A stretch of DNA of 11,942 bases from the NCBI GenBank assembly GCA_937875975.1, contig CALEEU010000351.1:1-11942 (forward strand), written 5' to 3'. Below, piece after piece: positions 1 through 6,949 of this stretch (within the stretch, counting starts at the first letter, position 1; every line of letters starts with the position of its first letter). The notes under the pieces are model-generated. The model saw nothing but the letters and a program-made list of their open reading frames with translations. It had not been told where the DNA came from and did no database searches. Source of the stretch: an uncultured Opitutia bacterium (GTDB taxonomy: Bacteria; Verrucomicrobiota; Verrucomicrobiia; Opitutales; UBA953). The position numbers were made by a program, and so were the translations under genes.

Positions 1-43
1 TTAATCGGCGGAAACGGGGACTTGGGCTTGGTTTGGGGTTGCT

Positions 44-49
44 GGAAGG
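44..49 (+). promoter_or_regulatory. Shine-Dalgarno site of the LptF/G gene
   Basis: GGAAGG lies 7 bases before a TTG at 57 and 10 bases before a GTG at 60. It is the only convincing purine-rich ribosome binding site in the window. An in-frame TGA at 51-53 limits the start to TTG 57 or GTG 60. Confidence 0.55.
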
Positions 50-59
50 CTGACCCTTG

Positions 60-1196
60 GTGTCATTCCGGGCAGTGCGCATCCTTGATCGCTATATCCT
101 CGCCGAATGGGCCAAGGTCTTCGCCCTGACGCTGCTCAGTTTCATGGGTTTGCTACTGCTTTCCGAGGGGTATAACTGGATTCCTGACTTCCTCGGCTGG
201 GGCGCTTCTTTCGGTACGATTCTGCAGTTCATGCTCCTGAGCTTGGTGAATGACCTGTCGATGCTGATTCCGATCTCCTTGCTGATCTCGGTGATCTTCG
301 TCCTCGCGACGATGAACCGAAATCACGAGATCTCCGCCGCCCGCGCCGCCGGCATTGGCATGTGGCGCCTGACGGCCCCGCTTTGGGCAGCTGGTCTCTT
401 CCTGGCCGGCCTCCTGGCCCTCCTGAACGCCGTGCTGGTGCCCGACGCGCTGGATGCCCAGAATACCCTCGTCGAGGAAGCCCAGTTCGCCGCGCTCAAA
501 TCCAAAGGCGGCACGGTCATCCCGAAAGGGCAGGCTTACTCGGTCTCCTTCGAGAACGCGAAGGCCCGCCGCCTCTGGCTCATTTCCAATCTCGGTCTCT
601 CCACCGGCCAAGCCTTCGAGGTCATCGTCCATTCGTTCGACGAGAAGAACCGTGAAATCCGTTGCGTGACGGCTCGCTTCGCCGAATTCCGCAAGACACC
701 GCAAGGCTGGCGCTGGACCTTCCGCGATGGACGGGAAATGCGCTTCGATCCGGCGACCGGCTCGCTCATGGCTCAGCCCCGCTTCAAGGAACTCACGCTG
801 CCGGATTACGATGACGATCCTGAGGTGATGTTCTATTCGACCAAGGACCCGGATAAGCTTTCGCTGCGCGAGGTCTCCCGCTTTGTCGATCAGTCTGGCT
901 CCAACCCCGGCGGTCAGAACGCCGCTTACGCGATGCGTTACCACTCAATCATGTCCACGCCGGTCATCTGTCTGATCGTCGTCGCTGTCGCGATTCCGTT
1001 CTCTGTCGGTGCCGGTCGCATTAGCCCGATGGTGGGCGTCGCCAAGACCTTCGGCCTCTTTCTCACTTTCTACTTCCTCACCTCGTTCTGCGCCGCCTTT
1101 GGCGAGAGCGGCGCGCTGCCGCCGATGATCGCGGCCTGGATTCCTGCCGTGCTGGTCGCGGCTTGGGTCATCCCGAAGCTGAGGTCCGTCAATTAA
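60..1196 (+). CDS. lptG: LptF/LptG family lipopolysaccharide export permease
   Basis: This is an inner-membrane permease of the YjgP/YjgQ family. With LptB and LptC it extracts lipopolysaccharide from the inner membrane and passes it to the periplasmic bridge. The roughly 378-residue length fits the family. Hydrophobic segments lie near residues 20-36, 55-85 (two helices) and 105-128. A soluble periplasmic-type domain follows (about 130-290), then three C-terminal helices near 300-316, 330-348 and 356-374. The family signature EISAARAAG follows the third helix, and FGESGALPP precedes the last one. GTG 60 was chosen over TTG 57, and both have an acceptable SD distance. The stop is only 3 bases before the next start, so it probably heads an operon with the methyltransferase and ruvA. 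A partner permease would be expected just upstream, outside the window. LptG rather than LptF is uncertain from sequence alone. Confidence 0.88.
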   Translation: MSFRAVRILDRYILAEWAKVFALTLLSFMGLLLLSEGYNWIPDFLGWGASFGTILQFMLLSLVNDLSMLIPISLLISVIFVLATMNRNHEISAARAAGIGMWRLTAPLWAAGLFLAGLLALLNAVLVPDALDAQNTLVEEAQFAALKSKGGTVIPKGQAYSVSFENAKARRLWLISNLGLSTGQAFEVIVHSFDEKNREIRCVTARFAEFRKTPQGWRWTFRDGREMRFDPATGSLMAQPRFKELTLPDYDDDPEVMFYSTKDPDKLSLREVSRFVDQSGSNPGGQNAAYAMRYHSIMSTPVICLIVVAVAIPFSVGAGRISPMVGVAKTFGLFLTFYFLTSFCAAFGESGALPPMIAAWIPAVLVAAWVIPKLRSVN

Positions 1197-1199
1197 TCC

Positions 1200-2354
1200 A
1201 TGCTTAGAGCTATTCGTATCCGCCCCGGACGTCCCGTGCGCGCACTCCGGGGTCACCCCTGGGCCTTTCTCGGCGAAGTCGAATTCGTCGGCGAGCCGCC
1301 GGTCGACGGCGATTGCGTCGAACTGACCGACCTCAAGGGCCGCTGCCTCGGCGCGGGCCTCTGGAACGGCAAGTCGCAGATCGCCTGGCGCCGCTACTCG
1401 CGTCGTCCGATCACCCTCGATGGCCCGCTCCTCGAAGAGCTCGTGACGGCTTCCGTCAACCGCCGCGCAGGTAAGTCGGTCTGCCGTCTCATCTGGTCCG
1501 AGGCCGATAGCCTCCCGGGCTTGGTGGTCGACCGCTATAACGACCTGATCACGATCCAAGCCCTGACCTGTGGCATGGACCGCCGCTTGGCCACGATCAT
1601 CGACGTGCTGCAGCGCCTGCTGCAACCGCGCGAGATCGTCCTCCGCAACGACGCCTCCACGCGCAAGCTCGAGGGCCTGCGTCAGGAAATCCGCACGGTC
1701 TCGGGCAAGCCGCTCGAGCCTTCCTGGATGGAAGTCGGCGGCGTGCAGGTGCTCATCGACCTCATGGGTGGCCAGAAGACTGGCACCTACCTCGACCAGC
1801 TCGACCAGCATCAGAATGTCGCGAAGCTCGCTAAGGGTCGTCGCGTGCTCGACGCCTTCTGCAATCAGGGCGGCTTCGGCCTCGCCTGCGCCAAGGCTGG
1901 CGCCACCAGCGTGCTCGGCCTCGACCAGTCTGAGGACGCCATCGCCGCCGCCCGCTCGGCGGCCGAACGCAACGGTCTCAGCGCCTCGTTCGAAGTCGCC
2001 AATGTCTTCGATTGGTTCACGGAACACCGCGAAGCTTCCTTCGATCTCATCGTCCTCGATCCGCCGCCCTTCGCCCGCAGCAAGGACGCTGTCGACGGCG
2101 CGCTCCGCGGTTACAAGGAGTTGAACCTCCGCGCCCTCCGCCTGCTCGCCCCAGGCGGCATCCTGGCCACCTATTCCTGTTCACACCGCGTCTCGGAAGA
2201 GATGTACCTCGAGGTCATCGAAGACGCCGCTTCAGATGCCCGCCGCGAGGCCGTCGTCCTCGAGCGCACCTCCCAGCCGGCCGACCACCCGGTGCTGCTG
2301 AACTTCCCTGAGAGCCGTTATCTCAAGGGCTTCATCATTGAGATTCGGGCTTAA
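1200..2354 (+). CDS. rlmI: 23S rRNA (cytosine-5-)-methyltransferase, RlmI-like
   Basis: This is a class I SAM-dependent methyltransferase of the RlmI family, which in E. coli makes m5C1962 in 23S rRNA. The 384-residue protein has an N-terminal PUA-type RNA-binding domain (about 1-70), a middle domain with LPGLVVDRY (105-113), and QKTGTYLDQ (192-200). A Rossmann core follows with SAM motif I VLDAFCNQGGF (216-226) and the acidic D242 loop. Motif IV is DPPPF (287-291). The SCS motif (326-328) holds C327, the expected catalytic cysteine. E. coli RlmI is of similar length (396 residues). The gene starts 3 bases after the permease stop and has no Shine-Dalgarno sequence, so translation may depend on the upstream gene. 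The exact target base is inferred from the family; a related m5C/m7G specificity cannot be excluded. Confidence 0.88.
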   Translation: MLRAIRIRPGRPVRALRGHPWAFLGEVEFVGEPPVDGDCVELTDLKGRCLGAGLWNGKSQIAWRRYSRRPITLDGPLLEELVTASVNRRAGKSVCRLIWSEADSLPGLVVDRYNDLITIQALTCGMDRRLATIIDVLQRLLQPREIVLRNDASTRKLEGLRQEIRTVSGKPLEPSWMEVGGVQVLIDLMGGQKTGTYLDQLDQHQNVAKLAKGRRVLDAFCNQGGFGLACAKAGATSVLGLDQSEDAIAAARSAAERNGLSASFEVANVFDWFTEHREASFDLIVLDPPPFARSKDAVDGALRGYKELNLRALRLLAPGGILATYSCSHRVSEEMYLEVIEDAASDARREAVVLERTSQPADHPVLLNFPESRYLKGFIIEIRA

Positions 2355-2384
2355 CTCCCGGACCGCTTCCGCTTTCATCGCGCC

Positions 2385-2990
2385 ATGATCGTCTCCCTCC
2401 GCGGCAAACTCATCGAAGCCGGCGTCTTGCGCGTCGTCATCGAGTCATCGGGCGTGGGCTACGAGGTCAACGTGCCCGTCACCACCGCGGAGCGTCTCCC
2501 CAAGCTCGGTGCGGAAGTCTTCCTGCTCATCCATCACGTCTTCCGCGAAGACGGCCAGGCCCTCTACGGCTTCGCCATCGCGGAAGAGCGTGAGTTCTTC
2601 AAACTGCTCGTCGAGAAGGTGTCGGGCGTCGGCCCCAAGATGGCGCTCAACATCCTCAGCCGTCTCGCGTTGCCGATTCTGCGCGACGCGATCCTGCGCG
2701 GGGACGTCGCTTTACTTTCCCAGTGTCCGGGTATCGGCAAGAAGACCGCCGAACGCCTCGTCATGGAACTGAAGGATAAGGTCGGACTCGAAGGTGCCGC
2801 CACCACGGTTGTCTCAACGTTAGCGTCGGCGAGTGCCGTCGCCCCCACGCCTGCTTCTGACGCCCTGGCTGCGCTCATCGCGCTTGGCTTCAAGCCTGTC
2901 GACGCCGACAAGGGCGTGCGCACCGCGCTCACGAAGCTCGGCGCCGGCGCGACCGCTGATCAGTTGGTGAAGGCGGCGCTCGGGCGCTGA
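2385..2990 (+). CDS. ruvA: Holliday junction branch migration protein RuvA
   Basis: RuvA binds four-way DNA junctions as a tetramer and loads the RuvB motor for branch migration during recombination and repair. At 201 residues it is close to the usual 190-205. It starts with the typical MIVSLRGKL and an OB-fold (1-63). A tandem helix-hairpin-helix domain follows, with VSGVGPKMA (79-87) and CPGIGKKTAERL (114-125). An Ala-rich flexible linker (about 137-157) leads to domain III (about 158-201), which contacts RuvB; ALGFKPVDA is typical of it. It follows the methyltransferase gene by 30 bases on the same strand, and no ribosome binding site is seen. ruvC and ruvB are not adjacent in this window. 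The gene converges on dapB across a repeat-rich intergenic region. Confidence 0.96.
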   Translation: MIVSLRGKLIEAGVLRVVIESSGVGYEVNVPVTTAERLPKLGAEVFLLIHHVFREDGQALYGFAIAEEREFFKLLVEKVSGVGPKMALNILSRLALPILRDAILRGDVALLSQCPGIGKKTAERLVMELKDKVGLEGAATTVVSTLASASAVAPTPASDALAALIALGFKPVDADKGVRTALTKLGAGATADQLVKAALGR

Positions 2991-3001
2991 AGCGTGGGAG
3001 G

Positions 3002-3268
3002 TGTTAGCGGCTGGCGGTTAGCGGTTGGCGGTTAGGATGATCCGATTCAGGTGGAGGGAGATGTATTTTCAGGTCCCGGGTCTCGGCCGTCGGATGTCTG
3101 GTTCAGGTATTCAGGTCCCGGTGCTGATACCCGAACCCGTGCCCGAACCCGTACCTGTAGCCGAGACCCGACACCCGTAATGAATGCCAGAGGAAACCAC
3201 GCGGAGCTGTCCCTGCCTAGATGCATGGGCTTTCCTAACCGCCAACCGCTAACCGCTTACCGCTACGA
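3002..3268. repeat. Nested inverted-repeat element of heptamer units between convergent genes
   Basis: Five heptamers of consensus GGTTRGC run in tandem at 3002-3036, and their inverted copies run at 3234-3268. The arm 3014-3037 is a perfect 24-base reverse complement of 3233-3256. The two outermost heptamers have drifted. The element starts 12 bases after the ruvA stop and ends 7 bases before the dapB stop, so each gene is followed on its own strand by the same array. A transcript of either strand could fold a long stem. Possible roles are a bidirectional terminator or 3' stabiliser, or it may be a dispersed REP/MITE-like element. I see no protein gene in it. Confidence 0.8.
3068..3177. repeat. 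Inner hexamer array with inverted core
   Basis: Positions 3128-3177 hold six tandem hexamers of the form NNCCCG (two degenerate), followed by two heptamers ending in CCCG. Positions 3068-3121 hold diverged inverted units. The perfect inverted core is CGGGTCTCGGC (3077-3087) against GCCGAGACCCG (3160-3170). TTCAGGTCCCGG is also directly repeated at 3068-3079 and 3110-3121. It sits inside the outer heptamer arms. Confidence 0.65.
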
Positions 3269-3274
3269 CCTGTC

Positions 3275-4018
3275 TTATCTCAGTCCGAGCACATCTTCCA
3301 TGCCATACAGGCCGGCGGGCTGGCTCTTCAGCCAGCGGGCGGCGCGGACGGCGCCACGCGCGAAGATCTCGCGGTTGGAAGCCTTGTGCGTGAGTTCGAG
3401 GCGTTCGCCTTCGGCGGCGAAAAGGACGGTATGGTCGCCCACGACGTCGCCGCCGCGGATGGCGTGCACGCCGATCTCATCGAGCGGGCGTTCGCCGACG
3501 AGTCCGTCGCGGCCGTGCTTAAGGGCATCCTTCGCGAGCTGGCGCTCTTCGAGGAGGATCTTGAGGAGCGTCTCGGCGGTGCCGGAGGGCGCGTCCTTCT
3601 TGAGGCGGTGGTGCATCTCGAGCACCTCGACGTCCCAGCGGCCGGCATCGGCCAGCGAGCGGGCGGCCTGGCGGACCAGCGCGTTGAGGAGCGTGACACC
3701 GACGGAGTAGTTGCCGGCCCAGACGACCGGGAGGCCCTTGATGGCAGCGGTGATCGCGGCCTTCTCTTCAGCCGTGTGACCCGTGGTGCCGATCACGAGG
3801 GGCTTCTGTTGCTGGGCGCAGAGCTGCGCGACCGAGAGGGTCGTGGAGTGGAAGGAGAAGTCGATGACCACGTCGGCGGCAGCGATGTGCGCGGCGAGGT
3901 TATCGCCCTGGTCGACGCCAGCGGCGATGACGGCCTTCTCGGAGGCGGCGACGTTGACGATGGCGAGGCCCATGCGGCCCTTGGCACCATTGAGGAGAAT
4001 GCGGATGGGCTGGCTCAT
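3275..4018 (-). CDS. dapB: 4-hydroxy-tetrahydrodipicolinate reductase DapB
   Basis: DapB reduces the product of DapA with NAD(P)H to tetrahydrodipicolinate, the second committed step to meso-diaminopimelate and lysine, in the cytoplasm. The 247-residue protein begins with a Rossmann nucleotide loop, GAKGRMG (11-17). GTTG lies at 77-80, and the catalytic segment EMHHRLKKDAPSGTA at 134-148 includes H136 and K140, which match E. coli H159 and K163. AIRGGDVVGDHTV (187-199) and the C-terminal GLYGMEDVL are also typical. It is about 25 residues shorter than the E. coli enzyme. The ATG at 4018 overlaps the dapA stop as ATGA, implying translational coupling. A longer reading frame upstream merely runs back through dapA. 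The stop lies 7 bases from the intergenic repeat element. Confidence 0.96.
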   Translation of the reverse strand: MSQPIRILLNGAKGRMGLAIVNVAASEKAVIAAGVDQGDNLAAHIAAADVVIDFSFHSTTLSVAQLCAQQQKPLVIGTTGHTAEEKAAITAAIKGLPVVWAGNYSVGVTLLNALVRQAARSLADAGRWDVEVLEMHHRLKKDAPSGTAETLLKILLEERQLAKDALKHGRDGLVGERPLDEIGVHAIRGGDVVGDHTVLFAAEGERLELTHKASNREIFARGAVRAARWLKSQPAGLYGMEDVLGLR

Positions 4019-4947
4019 CGGAGGGAGGCGAGGGTGGCGTCGGCGACCTTCTCGACGAGAAGGCGATTGGCTTCGGACATCTCGCAAAGGGGCAGGCGGA
4101 CTTCGTCCGAGCGGATGATCCCGGCGCGCATCATGCAATGCTTCACGGGCACCGGGTTCGGTTCGACGAAGAGCGTCTTGAAGATGTCGGCCAGCTTATC
4201 GTGCAGGACCTTCGCTTCGGCGAACTGCTGCGTGCGCGCGAGCTTCGCGAGCTGGGCGACCGGGCCGGGGATGAAGTTCGACGCGACGGAGATGATGCCT
4301 TGGCCGCCGACTTGGGCGAAGGGCAGGGTCAGGGAGTCGTCGCCGCTGAGGACGATGAATTCCTGATCGGACTCGCGCACGAGACGCGCGGCCTTCTCGA
4401 CCTGACCGCCGGCTTCCTTGATACCGATGATGTTCGGGTACTTCTGGCGGAGGCGCAGGGTGGTCTCGACGGTGATCTCGATGCCACAGCGGCCCGGGAT
4501 GGAATACAGGATGATCGGCTTCGCGGTGGATTCGGCGAGCAGGGCGAAGTGACGGAAGAGACCTTCCTGGCTGGGCTTGTTATAATACGGGGCCACGAGC
4601 AGGAACGCGTCGGCGCCGGCTTCGTCGGCACGCTTCGTGAGGTCGAGGGCTTCGGTCGTGGCGTTGGAGCCCGTGCCGGCCATGACCGGGACGCGGCTAG
4701 CGGAGAACTCGACCGTCTTGCGGATGACTTCGATGTGCTCGTCGTAGTCGAGGGTGGGGGACTCGCCGGTGGTGCCGACGGCGACCAGGCCGTCGATGCC
4801 GTTCTGGATCTGGAATTCGACCAGCTTCTTCAGGTCATCCCAGGCCACCGCTCCATTCAGGAAGGGGGTGACCAAAGCCGTATGGGCTCCCACGAAAGCG
4901 CGGGGGCCGAAGGGGCGGCGAGAGGAGTTGGAACCGGTCGAAGACAT
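4015..4947 (-). CDS. dapA: 4-hydroxy-tetrahydrodipicolinate synthase DapA
   Basis: DapA condenses pyruvate with aspartate semialdehyde, the first committed step to meso-diaminopimelate and lysine. The 310-residue TIM barrel carries AVGTTGESPT with T59/T60, PYYNKPSQEG (120-129), Y148 and R153 in YSIPGRCG, and the Schiff-base lysine K177 in IIGIKEAGG. These match the E. coli residues T44/T45, Y107, Y133, R138 and K161. The pattern and the overlap with dapB favour true DapA over other members of the NAL/DHDPS superfamily. The ATG at 4947 was chosen. It gives a Ser/Arg-rich leader of about 17 residues ahead of the usual start region, and no later in-frame ATG is available before the barrel. No Shine-Dalgarno sequence is visible. 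It lies 83 bases after the propeller gene on the same strand. Confidence 0.95.
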   Translation of the reverse strand: MSSTGSNSSRRPFGPRAFVGAHTALVTPFLNGAVAWDDLKKLVEFQIQNGIDGLVAVGTTGESPTLDYDEHIEVIRKTVEFSASRVPVMAGTGSNATTEALDLTKRADEAGADAFLLVAPYYNKPSQEGLFRHFALLAESTAKPIILYSIPGRCGIEITVETTLRLRQKYPNIIGIKEAGGQVEKAARLVRESDQEFIVLSGDDSLTLPFAQVGGQGIISVASNFIPGPVAQLAKLARTQQFAEAKVLHDKLADIFKTLFVEPNPVPVKHCMMRAGIIRSDEVRLPLCEMSEANRLLVEKVADATLASLR

Positions 4948-5030
4948 TGGGCTGGATGTGACCCCAGAACCAACCGCCCCCTGCTGAAAGAGACAAACCC
5001 AAAAACCCCGCCCAGTAAGCCGAACCCCGC

Positions 5031-6083
5031 TTAAGGGGCCGGACCGATGAGGATTCGGTTGTTTTCGGTATCCGTCACGTAAAGGCGACCGTCGGGTCCG
5101 ATGCGGGCGCCGTGCGGGCGATTGAGCTGCGTGCCGGCCCAATCCGATCCAACCGTCGCGCCTTTCTTGCCGTTGCCGATGATGGTGCGGATGGTCTGCT
5201 TGACGGGATCGTAGAGGCGGAGGCAATGGTTCTCCGTGTCGAGGATCAGCACGTTGCCCTTGGCATCCATCGTCACGTATTTCGGGCCGCGCATCGTGGC
5301 GTCGGCCGCCGAGCCATCGGTCGCCGGACCAGCCTTGCCGGCCTTGTTCACGACCACGCTGACCTTGCCATCCTTGATCGCGGTGAGCGCGTTGCCGCCG
5401 CGCAGGAGCGCGTAGACCGTGCCGTCTTGCGCCACGCAGGTCGCGCGCACGTCGCCCATCGGGGCTTCCAGTGCCGGCGTGCCGTCCTTCGGGAGGCCGC
5501 GCTTGCCGTTGCCGGCGAGCGTTGTGACGATTCGCGTTTTGAGGTCGATCCGGCGGACGCGGTGGTTGCCGATATCGGCGATGGTCATGAACGCACCGTC
5601 AGGGCCGAGTGTACCGCACATGGTGATGTTGAATTGCGCGAGTTCGGCCGGGCCGCCGTCGCCGGCGAAGCCGGCCTTACCCGTACCCGCGAAGAGCGTC
5701 GCGACATGGGTCTTCGGGTCGAGTCGGACGATGCGGTGCTGGAAACTATCGGCGAGGTAGATGGCGCCGTCGGGCGCGATCGCGATGTCGTGCATGCCGT
5801 CGTAGACGGCCGGCGCAAGGTCGAGGCGCTTGGCGGGTGAGGGGAGATTCGGCGTCTTGCCCATGCTGTTCCACTTCACGCCGGAGACATACTCGATCTT
5901 GCCGCCGTGCAGCTTGAAGACCCGGTTCGCGGGCTGGAACTCCACGCCGTACGCGTCACCCTTGGCGTCGAAGGCGATGCTGAAGGGCTCGTGTAGGTCC
6001 TCGGCACCCGGGAGCTTGACGACTTCGATGGCGGCGAAAGCCGAAGCGGCGCAGGCGAGCAGGGGGAGCAGACGGGAGAGCAT
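5031..6083 (-). CDS. Secreted NHL-repeat beta-propeller protein
   Basis: This is a 350-residue exported protein. A Sec signal peptide (about 1-18, cleavage after SAFAA) precedes six recognisable NHL-type blades, near residues 32-57, 97-122, 154-182, 212-236, 266-292 and 322-346. Typical blade phrases are APDGAIYLADSFQHRIVRL, IADIGNHRVRRID and VTDTENNRI. The loop phrase GTGKAGFAGDGGPA and its relatives (GNGKRG, GNGKKG) recur between blades, as in many bacterial NHL proteins. Such propellers bind ligands or partner proteins, and no catalytic motif is evident. A promoter-like sequence ends 6 bases before the ATG, suggesting a leaderless or nearly leaderless mRNA. It lies upstream of dapA on the same strand, but whether the two are cotranscribed is unknown. 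The substrate or partner cannot be read from the sequence. Confidence 0.85.
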   Translation of the reverse strand: MLSRLLPLLACAASAFAAIEVVKLPGAEDLHEPFSIAFDAKGDAYGVEFQPANRVFKLHGGKIEYVSGVKWNSMGKTPNLPSPAKRLDLAPAVYDGMHDIAIAPDGAIYLADSFQHRIVRLDPKTHVATLFAGTGKAGFAGDGGPAELAQFNITMCGTLGPDGAFMTIADIGNHRVRRIDLKTRIVTTLAGNGKRGLPKDGTPALEAPMGDVRATCVAQDGTVYALLRGGNALTAIKDGKVSVVVNKAGKAGPATDGSAADATMRGPKYVTMDAKGNVLILDTENHCLRLYDPVKQTIRTIIGNGKKGATVGSDWAGTQLNRPHGARIGPDGRLYVTDTENNRILIGPAP

Positions 6084-6089
6084 GCGATG

Positions 6090-6117
6090 TTCATAGGGTG
6101 CCGGCGGGGTTGTTCAA
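6090..6117 (-). promoter_or_regulatory. Candidate sigma70-type promoter for the NHL propeller gene
   Basis: On the minus strand, TTGAAC (6112-6117) and TATGAA (6090-6095) are separated by 16 bases and are oriented toward the ATG at 6083. Only 6 bases separate the -10 box from the start codon, so transcription would begin at or next to the ATG. It was found by eye only. Confidence 0.35.
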
Positions 6118-6175
6118 GACCTCTGCGGGAAAATGGTTCGACCTCGGGCCCGGCGCCTCCACCTTGGCGTCTCTC

Positions 6176-6949
6176 GTGCCTGCACCGCTTCCATTGATCA
6201 TTCGCGAACTCGGCGGCTCCGGCGCACCGCTCGTGGTGCTGCATGGCCTGCTCGGTTCGTCGCGCAATTGGCAATCCGCCGGCGTGGCGCTCGCCGAACG
6301 CAGCCACCGCGTACTGGCTCCCGATTTACGAAACCACGGTTCGTCGCCCTGGGCAGACGACTGTTCCTATGCGGCGTTAGCTGGGGACGTCATCGCGATG
6401 TTGGACGGACTTGCACTCGGTCCTGTGCACCTCGTCGGCCATAGCATGGGCGGCAAGGCCGCGATGCGTCTCGTGATGGACCGACCCGACCTCGTGTCGC
6501 GCCTCACCGTCGTCGACATCGCTCCGCGTGCCTATTCCGACCGTGTCCGCGTCGAGTTTGCCGCGATGAACGCGCTCGATCTTTCCGCGGTGACCTCACG
6601 CAAGGATGCGGAGGAGAAGCTCGCCGCGCAGGTGCCCGAGTGGGGCATGCGTCAGTTCATCCTGACCAACCTCGGACAGGATGCCGAAGGCCGCTGGCGA
6701 TGGACCGTCAATCGCGAGGCGCTGACGCGTTCGCTGCCCGAGATCCTTGGTGACCCTCTGGCTGACGGCGAAATTTGGAATGGCCCGACGCGTTTCCTGC
6801 GCGGCGGAAAGTCCAATTATATCCGCGACGAAGACGTCGCCATGATCCGTGCGCACTTCCCGCAAGCGGACGTCGTCACGATGCCCGACAGCGGACATAA
6901 CCCGCACTTCGAGGCGCGGGTCGGTTTCGTTGAGGCGACGCTGGCTTAG
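6176..6949 (+). CDS. Alpha/beta-fold hydrolase, YbfF-like esterase
   Basis: This is a cytoplasmic-type serine hydrolase of the YbfF/ABHD11 branch, probably acting on acyl or short ester substrates. Numbered from the GTG at 6176 (257 residues), the oxyanion-hole region is LHGLLGSSRNW (22-32). APDLRNHGSSPW (48-59) is a strong family signature. The nucleophile is S90 in GHSMGG. The likely acid is D114 in VVDIAP, the YbfF-type position, and the likely base is H241 in DSGHNPHFE. The open frame extends back to a GTG at 6098, but that would leave only 14 bases to the divergent propeller gene and add residues unlike the family. GTG 6176 is therefore preferred, with a TTG or the upstream GTG still possible. 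No signal peptide is seen. The TAG stop overlaps the convergent gene's TAA. Confidence 0.83.
   Translation: MPAPLPLIIRELGGSGAPLVVLHGLLGSSRNWQSAGVALAERSHRVLAPDLRNHGSSPWADDCSYAALAGDVIAMLDGLALGPVHLVGHSMGGKAAMRLVMDRPDLVSRLTVVDIAPRAYSDRVRVEFAAMNALDLSAVTSRKDAEEKLAAQVPEWGMRQFILTNLGQDAEGRWRWTVNREALTRSLPEILGDPLADGEIWNGPTRFLRGGKSNYIRDEDVAMIRAHFPQADVVTMPDSGHNPHFEARVGFVEATLA

Noticed and set aside
1..53. Tail of an upstream gene
   Set aside because: One frame ends at TAA 2-4 and another at TGA 51-53. The short G/T-rich stretch does not show which, if either, is real, so no partial gene is called.
945..2027. Long minus-strand open frame of 360 codons
   Set aside because: It is antisense to the clear methyltransferase and permease genes, has charged low-complexity composition, and no family motif. 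It is a by-product of GC-rich codon bias.
3002..3036. CRISPR-like or telomere repeat array
   Set aside because: The units are contiguous heptamers without spacers, and there is no cas gene. The telomere-like look is only compositional; it lies between housekeeping genes, not at a replicon end.
3051..3710. Plus-strand frame beginning in the repeat element
   Set aside because: It is translated from the repeat array and then antisense to dapB. The protein is Arg/Ser/Thr-rich with no recognisable domain.
3386..5034. Two plus-strand frames (3386-4366 and 4138-5034)
   Set aside because: They are shadows of dapB and dapA on the other strand, without motifs of their own.
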